Assembly: GCA_027946365.1 (NCBI GenBank)
Contig: JAPEUQ010000005.1
Location: 1,488,001-1,552,000, forward strand
DNA from: Kalmusia sp. IMI 367209
Lineage: Eukaryota; Ascomycota; Dothideomycetes; Pleosporales; Didymosphaeriaceae
Direction of reading: 5' to 3'
DNA length: 64,000 nucleotides
Position 1 is the first letter of the stretch. Every line of letters starts with the position of its first letter. The notes under the pieces were generated by a model. The model saw nothing but the letters and a program-made list of their open reading frames with translations, had not been told where the DNA came from and did not search any database. Shown here piece by piece: positions 1-12,009 of this stretch. The translations under genes and the position numbers were made by a program.

Positions 1-3000
1 TTCGCCCGCGAATGACTGGAGTGATTCGCCGGGAGGAAAGTCGTGGTCGGCTAGGGAAAGGATAAAAGCTGCCACGTGTGTGTCCTTCAGTCCCGATGCA
101 AAGTTTCTCGCTGTGGGAGAAGTTAGTATTCGCCTACGAAGGGGCAAGTTGCATGCTAACTACATCAGACGGGATACAAACCGCGCGTATTGATCTTTTC
201 GACCGCAGCTGATGCACCTTCAGACACCCCCCTGACCGCATTATCCGATCACACCTTTGGTGTCAAGTGCCTTGCCTTCTCTCCCGACTCACAATATCTG
301 GCCAGCTTAGGTACCTCTAACGATGGCTTCCTGTACATTTGGAGCATCAACTCGCGAACGGGAGCAGCTACCTTGTATGCGAGCAACAAGTGTACGAGCA
401 ACATCAATCGGATCGCGTGGATGGGGAACAGCCTTATCACTGTGGGCACCAGACACGTCAAGGTCTGGAGGATAGAAGAATCTAATCCTGCGCCCCGACT
501 CTCCAAGGCTCGCCAGAGCGACACCTCATTTCTGTCCAGTAGCATTCACAAGACGTTACCAGGCAGGAATTGCCTGCTAGAGAGTTTGCTGGAGGCCAAC
601 TTCACAAGCGTCGTTGCTGTGGCTCCTTCCAAAGCAGTCGTGGCCTCAGACAAAGGCCATGTTTGTCTAATCGACGATAGCGATGGCGCCCAACGCTTTT
701 TCAAAGTTGCGGAAGCTGGCGTCGCTGTGACATCTATGGCAGTGGATTCTAGGGGTCGACTCCATCTAGCCAGCAGCCAGGGCGGACTCAAAACACTCAA
801 CATCAGAGACACGATAGGGGTACTGACTCCGCCGCCTTCTCCACCGCCCAGGGTCGAGTCCCCTACAGTCACGCTAACCACTGACTCTAACAAGATTGAA
901 GCTATCGGTTCCCTATTGAACCACATTGTCACCGTCGACTCCCAGAATTCTATCCGGCTGTCTCATCTGTGTGCATCAGACGACGAGAGTCTGGTCGGCG
1001 AGGTTTTCCAAAAACTGCCAGCACACGGAGACTCTGTGCTTGGGGTGGCTTCGCTAACGAAGTCAAACTCTTTTGGCGCCTCTTTCTGCACGTGGTCCTC
1101 AGGAGGCACCGTCTTGTTCTGGAGTAACGAAGGTATCTTCAAGGAAGGGTTAGAGGTGCCTCTCGAGCAAATTGAAGATGCAGACGGTGAAGCCAACGAA
1201 CTTAGAACCGTCACCGCAAGCTCTGATGCAAATCTGTTTGCTGTTGGTGACAAATATGGTGTACTAAGGTATGTTTTGCCTTCCGCTCATAGTGGGGGAG
1301 ATAGTAAGCTGGCCACATGTGTACATGACAACTTTGTTTTCTCATGTGGCATGTTACCCCAGGCTTTGGAGTGTAACGGTGGTCTGTACACTTGGTGCAG
1401 GCTCCTAGGTTGCCCACTTTTATTCACTCGCCATGACCTAACGGGCGAATCCTGACTGACAGTCTTTCCAGGATCATGGACCGCCAGACCCAATCGAGCG
1501 TCTTCGACTTCAAGGCTCATGCAAACGAAGTAACGAGCATAGCTATGTTCGAAGAAAAGGAGCCAGTGTATATTGCAACCAGTGGTCGAGACCGTATGGT
1601 CCAAGTTTTTCAGAAAAAGAACGGCACTTGGGATCTATTGCAGACTCTAGACGAGCACGTAGGAGCAGTGACAGGAGTCATGTTCTCCAGAAATGGGGAA
1701 CGTTTGGTATCCATGAGCTCTGACCGCACGCTTGTTGTTCGCGAGCTTGTATCTCGTCAGGGGGAAGGAAACGTGGAAAGCGCCTTCCTGATACTACGAA
1801 CGATCATATTGAAGGCATCGCCTGTTTCTATGGCCTGGGATGTGGATCAAGATGACGTCCTGTTAGTTTCGACGATTGACCGCCAGGTGCACAAATTCGA
1901 CCTGCGCAATGGGCAATGCTTAAGCAGCTTTCGCGCATCGGACAATGAAGGTGGCGATGCCGTTGTCCTCTCGTCGTTAGTCCACATACCGCGTACATGG
2001 GGATCTCCTTTGATTGCGGGGGTGTCGAGCACCGACAAGTCAGTTCGACTATACGAAGAGAGCGGGTTGCTAGTCGCTCGCGACTGGGGGCACACCGAAG
2101 GCGTGCGGGATATTGCTCTCTTGAGCCCCGACAAGATATCGGAGGATGATAGCGGAGAGAAGGCCTTGGTGACCGTAGCAGTCGATGGCACTATTTTCCT
2201 CTGGGGTCTCCTACTTCACACCCCTGCTCGACAACACATGTCGCACTCCATGGACCTTCTTGGACCGACTACACCAACCAATAAAGATCTTCTCGCCAAC
2301 AAGCCGCCTCTCAGACGGGTCTTTTCTCAATCCGAGCTCGCGAACTTCCGACGTTCGGAGGATGATCAGGTCACACCAACAGGGAACCGTTCGCCCAAGT
2401 TACGCAAGAGGCTGTCGAAATTCACCCTGGCTCAGACTCCAAAGCTAGATCCTTCGCCAATGCCAAGCATGTCCAAAGATCGGACAGCAGGCTCTTCCAA
2501 TTACGGGACCATGAGGAGGACAAACCGCAATCGCTCCCCTTCACCCCCAAGTCCTCGACACCCACAAGTGGCAAAGCGACGCTCGTCTGTAGACGTTCGC
2601 CTACGTGCCAAGGCCGCGCCGGCGAATGAATTCGGAAGCCTTGGATCATCGACAGAGAGTCTCTGTCGAACCTTGCGAGCCTATCGAAAGCGGCTCATCA
2701 CCAGCACCGACAGTCTCAATCCCGACATTGTCCGCGAAGTAGAACGGGAGCTCGCCTTGACAGCGCGAGCCGTCGGGGAGAAGGCGAAGTCAAACGCACC
2801 CTTGAACGAGTCGGTCATCGTGAAGTTGCTTGACCAATATTCGGAGCGGCTGGTGACGATTCTAGACGAGAAGATCTCAGCTAGTGTAGCGCTCCATGTT
2901 AGGGAGAACAGTGAGAGCGGGATGTCAGGGGGACTGGCATCTCCGGCTTTAGAGCAAGAAAAGGATATGGTCAAAAGCAAAGAGGGCGACAGAGGGCTTG

Positions 3001-3056
3001 AAGACTCGACAGCCAGCCCAGCGGATTCTTCGCCTGCTCTGGCACCCGGTCAATGA
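1..3056 (+). CDS. WD40-repeat protein, WDR62/MAPKBP1-like (5' end outside window)
   Basis: Exons are <2..121, 169..1268 and 1472..3056, giving 934 visible residues; the first intron (122..168) has GTTAGT, GCTAAC and CAG, and the second is 1269..1471. WD40 blades are seen directly as FSPDAKFLAVGE, FSPDSQYLASLG, a VKVW ending, and later FSRNGERLVSMSSDRT. The order of blades, including the pair around VAFSPD/VGxRHVKVW, resembles animal WDR62/MAPKBP1, which scaffold JNK signalling and spindle proteins; that function is only inferred for a fungus. The last 250 or so residues are basic and Ser/Pro-rich (RSPSPPSPRH) and then helical and charged, as expected of a scaffold tail. The true start codon and the first blades lie upstream of base 1. 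The next gene, acs, is 1.7 kb away and looks unrelated. Confidence 0.85.
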
Positions 3057-4796
3057 TTACCGAAAGGTGCTTCATGCTCTATAGAGCAAAGGAATAGTCA
3101 ACGAGGGAAATGACATGGCGTTTGGAATATTGATGGACTGTGGTGGGAACATTGTCTGGAACGAGGAAACGGCGTTGGAGGCGCACAGTGCAAGCGCGTT
3201 GTATCCTTGTGTTCGATACCACATTTGTTATGTATTATAGCGGCATTATTGTCCCGCATCGGACGCATCACTGTTATGGAGGGTTGGAGCCAATATATCT
3301 AATTCACTGCCATGATGCAAGAGCTTGGCTCACACGGGAACGATGATGCCAAGGTCCAAACGTCGGTGCATGGGAGGCGTGTGCGAGGGATGCTTGGCAC
3401 GTGGGCTCATACATATGCAGAGAAAGTTCTATTAATATGCGTAGGGCCAGCGGCGTGGTGGCACGATATCTGTTCTGCGGGGTCAGGTCGGAGAACTCGT
3501 GGAGTTTGCATGGCGCTACTGCTTGCCCCCTCCCCGCCAGACGTCGAATGCTCGAACCAGGTGCTGGGGGATCGTGCCCTGCGGAGCACTGCGGAGCACT
3601 GCGGAGCACGCGCAGAGCAAGTCGTCCACTGTTTTTATTTGTTTTGTCTTGCTTCGGAACCAGCGTCCGAAGGTCGGAACGGTCGTGTGGTGTTGAAGCG
3701 CGCTACTTCGGCTATGGATTGCCCAGCGCCTCGGGCCAGCAGTCGATGGGATAGCTTCCCCAGGCCCGACAGCGAAGTGGTAGGCAGGCCCGCGATTGCG
3801 CGTGAGCTGCTGAGTGGACAGTCTACGGTCATGGTATGTGCTCTCTCTCCTCCTGTACTTATGTGCCCTTTTGAGAAGGCCGTGCCAGATCCAGACGCTG
3901 GCTTTCGCTGTGTGGTTGGAGGCATGTTTGTCGGTGCGACGACGAGGTTGAGCCATGCACACCAGCGGCGGGCACTAGCAAGCCTATCCCGACGGCCGTA
4001 GCCTGTGCCAGGCGTCTGTTTATGAATCAAGGCTGCCGTGCTCGTTCTCTTCCCCCCCACAGACGTCGGCGAAGACTACTCCTCACGATGCACGGTCTTG
4101 GAGCACGTCAAAGCTGGCCTGCATGCCTGTGGCACCATGGCACGAGACGCGCCCATTTCTTCACAAGGCCCGTCCGCTGGCGTACGGATCTGCAGGCCAG
4201 GCCGGACAAGCGGATTGATGCCATCACCGAGAGCCGCCAAGGGTTCCCGTTCAGTCGAGGCGTGTGGAGCCAGACAAAGGCCACCATACAGCCGTTCGTC
4301 CCCGCAGACCGGACGGCGAGGGGCACTTCGACGGCGGGCTCAGCCATGGGGTTGGCGTTGGTGGTGCTCATAAGAGACAGCTACCCGGCCATAGGCGGCA
4401 CGCAATTGATCTCTTCCTCTCTTCTTCTGTTTCTCGCTCCTCTGTCCATCTCCCTTTTGCTCCTGGTGTCACTGCAAGACTTGCTGCAAGCCTGACCACG
4501 CAACAGAACGTGGATAGCTACTAGCAGCTTTCCGCAGCTCCACCCGCCAGGCAGTGCTTCTCCGAGACGGCAGCAGGTCCCAATTTGCGCCGCTGCAGCA
4601 ATCAATCATCGCCCGAGCCCTTTACCCGGAACTCGAACCCAGCCATAAGAGCGTCCGTCCTCGATCGTACCACCCTGCACATACATAGCGCTCCCTCGCG
4701 CATACGCAAAGCTTTGCCGGCACCCGTCCTCCACCCCTTTGCGAGCTCCGCGCCTGAACACTGTCTGCTGAGGCTGCGAGTGTTGCGAATTCGACC
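3057..4796. other. Intergenic, 3' region of WD40 gene and promoter of acs
   Basis: No convincing gene. Several open frames of 60-230 codons overlap here on both strands, but none has splice-consistent extension, domain content or a signal peptide. A 10-bp tandem repeat sits at 3581-3609. The last 200 bases before 4797 are pyrimidine-rich, as in many fungal core promoters. Confidence 0.6.
3581..3609. repeat. 10-bp tandem repeat, 2.9 copies
   Basis: The unit gcggagcact occurs twice exactly and a third time over nine bases. It lies about 1.2 kb upstream of acs. No function can be assigned. Confidence 0.85.
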
Positions 4797-7230
4797 ATGT
4801 CTGAGGGCCAGACCAAGCCGCCCGTGGTGCACGAGGCCCACGAGGTCGACACCTTCCACGTCCCAAAAGCTTTCTACGAGTGAGTTCGCGTCCACGTCTA
4901 CCTACGTCTGTTGCAGCAACTTTCCCCTCGGCGCCTGCTGGCGAAGCGGGGTGACCCCGCCAACGCCAGGTCCGCGTTTTGTCACCGGCCGGCGTCATCA
5001 GCAACACCGATCGTTCCCACGTCCAATTCCAAATGAAGACGGGATCGCTGACGCGTGACCCCACAGCAAGCACCCGCATACAAAGCCCCATCTCGACGGC
5101 CTCGAGCACTACCAGCAGCTGTACAAGGAGTCCATCCAGGATCCGCACAAGTTCTGGGGCCGCCTCGCGCGCGAGCTGCTCACGTGGGAGCGCGACTTCC
5201 AGACCGTACACGCGGGCAGCTTTGAAAACGGCGACAACGCCTGGTTCGTCGAGGGCCGGTTGAATGCCAGCTTCAACTGCGTGGACCGCCATGCTTTCAA
5301 GAACCCAGACAAGCCCGCCATCATCTACGAGGCCGATGACGCCGCCGATGGCCGCATCATCACCTACGGCGAGCTCTTGCGCCAAGTCTCGAAACTGGCC
5401 TACACGCTGAAGGAGATGGGCGTCCGGAAGGGCGACACCGTGGCGCTATACCTTCCCATGATCCCGGAAGCTGTCATTTCGTTCCTCGCGTGCACGCGCA
5501 TTGGCGCTGTTCACTCAGTCGTCTTCGCCGGCTTCTCGTCCGACTCGCTTCGTGATCGCATCATCGACGCCGAGTGCAAGGTCGTCATCACCACAGACGA
5601 GGGAAAGCGCGGAGGCAAGGTCATCAGCACGAAGAAGATCGTCGACGAGGCGCTCAAGCAGTGCCCTGGCGTCTCGCACTGTCTGGTCTACAAGCGCACT
5701 GGTGCCGAGGTGCCCTGGACCAAGGGTCGAGACTGGTGGTGGCACGAGGAGGTCGAGAAGTGGCCCAACTACATCGCCCCCGAGCCCATGAACTCGGAAG
5801 ACCCGCTCTTCCTGCTCTACACCTCTGGATCCACGGGCAAGCCCAAGGGTGTCATGCACACGACCGGTGGATATCTCATCGGTGCAGCAGCAACAGGAAA
5901 GTACGTCTTCGACATCCACGACAACGACGTCTTCTTCTGCGGTGGAGACGTAGGCTGGATCACCGGTCACACGTATGTCGTATATGCGCCGCTCCTGCTT
6001 GGTGTTGCCACGGTCGTCTTCGAGGGAACGCCTGCATACCCCAACTTCTCACGTTACTGGGACATTGTCGACAAGTACAATGTCAGCCAATTCTACGTTG
6101 CACCTACGGCGCTGCGGCTGCTCAAGCGCGCGGGTGACGAGCACGTCAAGCACCAGATGAAGAACCTCCGTGTCTTGGGTTCCGTCGGAGAGCCCATTGC
6201 TGCCGAGGTGTGGAAGTGGTACTTCGAGATTGTAGGAAAGGAGGAAGCACATGTTGTAGATGTAAGCAAAAGCTGGCCCTTACACAATGACGAGCACGAT
6301 GCTAATTCAGACAGACCTACTGGCAAACAGAAACTGGTTCGCACGTTATTACACCTTTGGGTGGTGTAACGCCCACGAAACCAGGATCCGCTTCTCTTCC
6401 CTTCTTCGGCATCGAACCTGCTATCATAGACCCTGTGTCTGGCGAAGAGATCCACGGCAACGATGTCGAGGGTGTGCTTGCTTTCAAGCAGCCATGGCCC
6501 AGCATGGCCCGCACTGTCTGGGGAGCGCACAAGCGATACATGGATACATACCTCAATGTGTACAAGGGATACTACGTGAGTGTGGGGAGCAGTCGAAATG
6601 CAAAAACTTTGCTAACACCGGCAGTTCACCGGTGACGGCGCTGGCCGTGACCACGAGGGCTACTACTGGATCCGAGGTCGTGTAGACGACGTCGTGAACG
6701 TCTCTGGGCACAGGTTGTCGACCGCAGAGATCGAGGCTGCCCTAATCGAGCATCGTACGTTGACACGCGTAAAGCTGCATTAGAGCCGTGTACTGACCTT
6801 GGCTGCAGATGCCGTAGCCGAAGCCGCAGTAGTCGGCGTGAACGACGAGCTCACAGGCCAAGCCGTCAACGCGTTCGTGGCGTTGAAGGACGGCAACGAC
6901 AGCAGCGACCAGACCAAGAAGGACCTGATCCTGCAGGTGCGCAAGTCGATTGGTCCATTTGCCGCACCCAAGGCGATTTTCGTGGTCCCAGACTTGCCCA
7001 AGACGCGATCCGGGAAGATCATGCGCCGCATCCTGCGCAAGATCTTGGCGGGTGAGGAGGACCAACTAGGCGACACGACTACGGTAAGCCACACTCAAAA
7101 ATCTTCTTGTCTTTTGTTCAAGGTGACGCGTCGTGTGTGGGCAGACCGGAGCTAACGGAGTTTCCAGTTGTCCGACCCTTCCGTCGTGGATAAAATCATT
7201 GACGTGGTACATTCGGCCAAGAAGAAGTAA
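4797..7230 (+). CDS. facA: Acetyl-CoA synthetase (AMP-forming)
   Basis: Six exons: 4797..4879, 5067..6261, 6315..6575, 6625..6754, 6809..7083 and 7168..7230. They give 668 residues, the usual size of fungal cytosolic acetyl-CoA synthetase (Aspergillus FacA/Acs1). The enzyme makes acetyl-CoA from acetate, ATP and CoA and is needed for growth on acetate or ethanol and for histone acetylation. Seen directly: the adenylate-forming motif [13 protein letters not shown] near residue 277, TYWQTETGS at the start of exon 3, the [13 protein letters not shown] hinge, and the C-terminal [13 protein letters not shown] motif, whose Lys (about residue 626) is the residue acetylated in this family. All splice junctions restore family-conserved residues. 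The start codon at 4797 is the first in frame and is followed by the short variable N terminus normal for fungal forms. The first intron is long (187 nt). Confidence 0.96.
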
Positions 7231-7862
7231 ACGACCTATGTAAAGCGTGTGAGTGGCGGCAAGAAGTTCCACTAGAGATGAAGTGAATGAAGAGGGGCAA
7301 CGGGATCGGACGAGCGCGGACTGGTTCACCTGCACTGTCTGCTGCTGTCAAGCTGTTGGATGACGGTAAGCGATGGTGTACGGGCGTTGGACGACTGATG
7401 GTGAGACCTCATCCGGACATTGGGTTTTGCACTTTTTATTATTAGTAAGGCGTCTGTGATGTCCAGTAGCTATATCCATATCTATAAGCGCCAAATGTTT
7501 CTACCATCACACGCTGTGCGAGGGGTTGCCAGTGAAACTTTTGTATCCATTCACCACCGAGTCGCGCGTGCATGCTCGTATTCAGTTGAGAATAGTGCGC
7601 GGGGCACTCGAGCTGTGGCTTTGCCGTGACAACCGGTTTCGTGTACGTTTAGGGACGTTTTGGCCCAGCCCCCGTCACTTGTCGCCAAGCAGTGGGCAGT
7701 GCACACCTCGCTGACGCCTCTGGCCTCACCAGCCCGACTGCCTCGGGCAGATACTTGCCTTCCCGTACACATTACACTTCTATATCCCATGTCGTTCGCT
7801 ATCCAGCTGCAATAATTGACTTGTTGTACTCGCGCACGCCCTCTGGACAGAGCGGCGCCACG
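7231..7862. other. Intergenic, acs terminator and ADAM promoter
   Basis: No gene seen. An open frame extends upstream of 7863 in the ADAM frame, but it lacks signal-peptide character and is treated as 5' UTR. Confidence 0.6.
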
Positions 7863-10370
7863 ATGTTAATACTACGGGCGGTCACGGCGGGCGTGGCCAT
7901 CGCCTTCGCAACCATCGCTGCGGCCTCATCGGCAGCAAGAGAGCCGCTGCAGCGCATAGGGCTCGCCAAAGACGCTTCGATCCTCACGCAGAACCACCGC
8001 GTAACGGCGCTGTCCACCTTCGACCTTGCCTTCGACTACTCGGGCCAGCGCATACGGCTCAGCCTCGAGCCGAACCACGACCTCTTCGTCAAGGGCGCGA
8101 AGATCAGCTACCTGGGGCCGGATGGAAGCATACACAGCGAGGAACCGTTGGACCGGTTGCAGCACAAGATATACAAGGGCAGTGCGTGGTTGAGAAGGGG
8201 GAACCGCTGGGACAGGGCTGGATGGGCGCGCATAGACGTCCGGCGGGATGGCTTGGAGCCGCTCTTCGAGGGCACCTTCACGCTCGATCATGACCACCAC
8301 CACGTGCTGCTCGGGGGAAAACTACAAGAAGACGCGCCAGCAGGAGGACCCGGATGTCGACCTGCGGGACAAGGAGTTCATGGTTGTCTTCCGCGACTCG
8401 GACATGGGGCGGACGCAGGAGCATTCGGAGCTGAAGAAGAGGTCGGCCTCGCCGGCGTGCGTCAGCGACGAGTTGGGCTTCAACAAGCAGGACGACCATC
8501 CCGTGTATGCGTCGATGCGGGCGCGGAGCGAGGAGAACCTCTTCGGCATGTCTTTCTCGTCGCTGCTGGGCAAGCGCCAGCTGGACACGTCGCCCGGCGG
8601 CGGTAACAGTGCTGGCACCAACCTCGTCAAGTCCATTGGAAGCACCGCCGGATGTCCGACTACTCGCAAGGTTGCCCTCGTTGGCGTTGCTACCGATTGC
8701 ACCTACATCAAGGACTTCGATTCAGACAAAAATAAGACTCGCGACAACGTCATTAAGCAGATGAACTCGGCGTCGGAGCTGTTTGAAAGCACCTTCAACA
8801 TCTCGCTCGGTCTGGCCAATGTGCTCGTGACCGATCCACAGTGCCCTACTTCGGAACAGGCCGCCACGCCTTGGAATCAGGATTGCAGCGATAGCGTGAA
8901 TATCCAGAAGCGTTTGAACTTGTTCTCGTCATGGAGAGGTAGTCAAAACGACGGCTTTTCCCATTGGACTCTGCTCAGCACGTGCAACACTGGATCTGCC
9001 GTTGGCCTGGCCTGGCTTGGCCAGGCATGTGTTGCGGGTTCTCAGAACTCGGGCACGCAGAACGAAACCGTATCCGGTGCCAACGTCGTTGTTCGAACAT
9101 CGACTGAATGGCAGGTCATTGCGCATGAGACTGGCCACACGTTTGGCGCCGTCCATGACTGCACTTCCGACGCGTGCCAGGACACCAACGTGGTCAGCGC
9201 CCAGCAATGTTGTCCCTTAAGTTCTACCACTTGCGATGCTGGCGAACAGTTCATCATGAACCCCTCCACTGCTCAGGGCATCACACGCTTCTCGGCTTGC
9301 TCTATTGGTAACATCTGTTCTGCAATGGGAATGAACAGTGTCAAGTCCAGCTGTCTGAGCAACAACCGAGATGTCTCCCTCACCACCGCACAGACTTGTG
9401 GCAACGGCATCGTCGAAGGCGACGAGCAATGTGATTGCGGTGGCGACAGCTGTGGCGACAACCAGTGCTGCGACCCCAAGACGTGCAAATTCAAGAACAA
9501 TGCCGTCTGCGATGACTCCAACGAAGACTGCTGCAAGGGATGCCAGTTCGCCTCATCCAACACGACATGCCGCGCAAGCAACGGCCAGTGCGACCCCGAG
9601 GAGAAGTGCACCGGCAACTCGCCGTACTGTCCGGACGACAAGACGCAGCCTGATGGCAGTGACTGCGGCGGCGGCTTGAAGTGCGCTAGCGGCCAGTGCA
9701 CGTCGCGAGACCAGCAATGCAAGACCATCATGGGCAGCTATACAACGGGCAATGACACGTACGCATGCGACAACTCAAACTGCATGCTGAGCTGCGCCAG
9801 TCCCGAATTCGGCAACACTTGTTACGGCCTCCAGCAGAACTTCCTCGACGGTACCACCTGCGTCGGCGGAGGAAAATGCTCAAACGTAAGCCTCCTTCCA
9901 CCTTTTCCTTTTACTCTTCTCGAGACTAATTTAACATAGGGTGTGTGTTCCGGGTCTTCTGTTGGCAACGAAGTGAAGGACTGGATCGACCAGCACAAGA
10001 CTCTCTCGTCATCGGTCTCGCCTCAGGCATAGGCGGTCTCATCGTGCTCTCCATCATCGGCTGCTGCTGGCGCTCGTACAGGCGGCGCCGCAACCAAAAA
10101 GCGTACATCGCCAACACAGCCGCGTACCGCGGCCCGCCGCAACCATACTACGGACCGCCTCCTCCCAACGGCAGCGGCGGCGGGAGTCGCTCGAGAAGCA
10201 GAGGCCGACGGAGAGGCGGCCCCAGCAGTCCTCCAGGCGACGCCGGCGGCGCTCCGATGAATCAGGTGCCCGGGCAGTCCGGCCCAGGCATGTGGGCGCC
10301 ACAGCACGGACACAGCGACGTGCCCCCGCCACCGCCCATGTACAGGAGCAACAGCGTGCGGTATGCGTGA
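7863..10370 (+). CDS. ADAM-family zinc metalloprotease with two apparent frame breaks
   Basis: A secreted or membrane-bound adamalysin-type protease. The start at 7863 gives a clear signal peptide (MLILRAVTAG then an Ala-rich core). Next come a prodomain, the reprolysin zinc site HETGHTFGAVHD near residue 420, a disintegrin-like Cys-rich domain from about residue 510 (CGNGIVEGDEQCDCG), one intron (9886..9939), a transmembrane helix (LVIGLASGIGGLIVL) and a Pro/Gly-rich basic tail. This architecture matches fungal ADAM-A/ADAM-B proteins and Schizosaccharomyces Mde10. Two breaks stand out. The frame moves by +1 at 8313-8321 (run GGGGGAAAA) between prodomain and catalytic domain, and by two bases at 10000-10007 (actctctc) just before the transmembrane helix. 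No GT..AG intron of workable size explains either. As sequenced, the second break ends the protein at 10032. Family assignment is secure; whether the gene is functional is not. Confidence 0.8.
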
Positions 10371-11682
10371 GCGTGTTTTTTTTCATTCCCGTCTTTGTCG
10401 CTTCGTACTTGGGTCATATATCTAGAGCATCGCGCGATTTCTCCCTTTTACTTTTTTTGGGGCCTGGGAATATCATGGAATCATTCCAGGCAAAAAAAAC
10501 TTTGCATGGGGAGACAACACGCTCATTTGGAATGAGGGTTTTAACGATCATTTGGGACGGCGTCTTTGTGTCTTTTTACCCTCCCCTTTTTTTTCTGCCT
10601 GAGGCTTGGGTTCTTTTTTTCTTGCATCATCATTGCGCGGCGTTTCAAAGGGGTCTCTTGTCGAATCAGCGCCTCCCGTTTTTTTCATTTTGGGCTTGGG
10701 ACGGCTGGACATTTGGGTTGGACTTTCGGGATCAGATGGCTGGATATCCTATGCCTTTGTTGTATGTTGTAGCGGGAGTATATATGACTTTGTACAGAGC
10801 TTTTGCTCGCTGCTGCTGCCGTCGTGTATGCGTGTGCTTTGCCGGGTGATACGTAGATGAAGCGAGCGAGGCGGTATATATCGAGGTAGCCCTCTTCTAG
10901 GTACAGGAGGAAGTCTGCTGTCGGTGACATGGACGTGTGTGTATAGCCTTCCTAGCATACAGGTACAGAGTAGATCCTCAACGAGTACGTTTTTCGTACA
11001 TGATTTCACAACGGGTTTGCTTTGCATGCAGACTCGACATTTACGCAGAACCGATAGATGCACGTGAAGACGACGAATACTTCGCGAGAACTTCCCCTTC
11101 GACCGCCTAGCGCTTGACGAGCACCTCCTGAAGACGGGATGGGAATTTACGCGTCTTTGTACTCGGCTCGAAGCAGTGGTTGCTCTGTGCGTAGTTTGAA
11201 GAGGAATGGAAGGTTGGAAATGCGTCGCTCGCTTTGTAGATTTGCTCTCATCACGGGAAGGGAGTGGTGCGCAGATGGGCGTACACCACCGTTTGGCAAT
11301 GGGTTATACATACACTCGGATCGGATTGGATATATGTTGGACGTATGATGCACATATGCCGTTGAATGCTGACTTATCCTCATGCTATGGGAATGTAAGA
11401 CGGATATGTGGATTCGAAAACAGAATCTCTTCGACGTACCTCAAATGCAGGAACGTACGTGCTTGACAAACACTGGCTCATCGAAAGAAGTTGTCTTTGA
11501 CTGGGCATGTAAGCGAGAGCTGAGGAATACTGGGCTTCGGCGGCGGCGGTGCGGTTCAGTGAAAGATAGTTCACGTTCAAGTCGATTTAGACCATCTTGT
11601 ATTATGATTTATTGCGATTGCTCAGTAAAGCATGCAGCTATAGCGATCCCTTATATCAAATTGCTTCTCGATCATGCACCAG
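10371..11682. other. Intergenic, T-rich 3' region
   Basis: Bases 10376-10700 are strongly T-rich on the plus strand with many T runs, typical of a fungal 3' UTR or terminator zone. Open frames beyond that look random. No gene supported. Confidence 0.55.
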
Positions 11683-12009
11683 TCACACCCAATTCGTTGA
11701 TCCTGGCTGTGCGACGGAATTTATGCCCTGATGCGCATACTTCTTGATCTTCTCCTTCATCGTCAATTTCTTCTTGTCTTCCTTGCCATCTTTCACGAGA
11801 CTCTGATCGTCTGAGGACGGATATTTGGCGTCGTCTGTGAGCTCAGGCGCGTCGGATAGTTTGTTTGTCACGGGGTCGTAAGTTTGTCTGGTTATGGGGT
11901 TGTATACAAGTTTGTTCTCTGGATCGTTACGATCGATCGGCTCTTGAGCACGTTGAGAGGATGTTGACTGCGAAGTGGCGGTTTCTTTGTTTATAGTACG
12001 TTCGGACAT
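11683..12009 (-). CDS. Small hydrophilic hypothetical protein (108 aa)
   Basis: Single exon, start codon at 12009..12007 (MSERTINKETAT) and TGA at 11685..11683. An upstream in-frame Met at 12114 exists, but the residues it would add are hydrophobic and unlike the rest. The product is highly polar: an acidic, Asn/Pro-containing middle (NPITRQTYDPVTNKL) followed by a Lys-rich stretch (DKKKLTMKEKIKK) that should be helical. There is no signal peptide or membrane segment. A TATA-like tract (tatatattata) lies about 65-80 nt upstream. I do not recognise a characterised family. The coherent composition and promoter context favour a real gene, but it could still be a chance frame. Confidence 0.55.
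   Translation of the reverse strand: MSERTINKETATSQSTSSQRAQEPIDRNDPENKLVYNPITRQTYDPVTNKLSDAPELTDDAKYPSSDDQSLVKDGKEDKKKLTMKEKIKKYAHQGINSVAQPGSTNWV

Noticed and set aside
3312..4495. Several overlapping open frames between the WD40 gene and acs
   Set aside because: High GC lowers stop frequency here; no signal peptide, domain, splice-consistent extension or promoter supports any of them.
4622..4720. Reverse-strand ggttcgag motif as a possible tRNA
   Set aside because: No matching acceptor stem or D-arm; it lies in the acs leader.
4606..5385. 259-codon minus-strand frame opposite the start of acs
   Set aside because: It lies antisense to the conserved acs exons and shows no protein features of its own.
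10371..10860. Hydrophobic open frames in the T-rich region after the ADAM gene
   Set aside because: T-rich DNA naturally encodes Phe/Leu runs; no start context, splice sites or homology support a gene.
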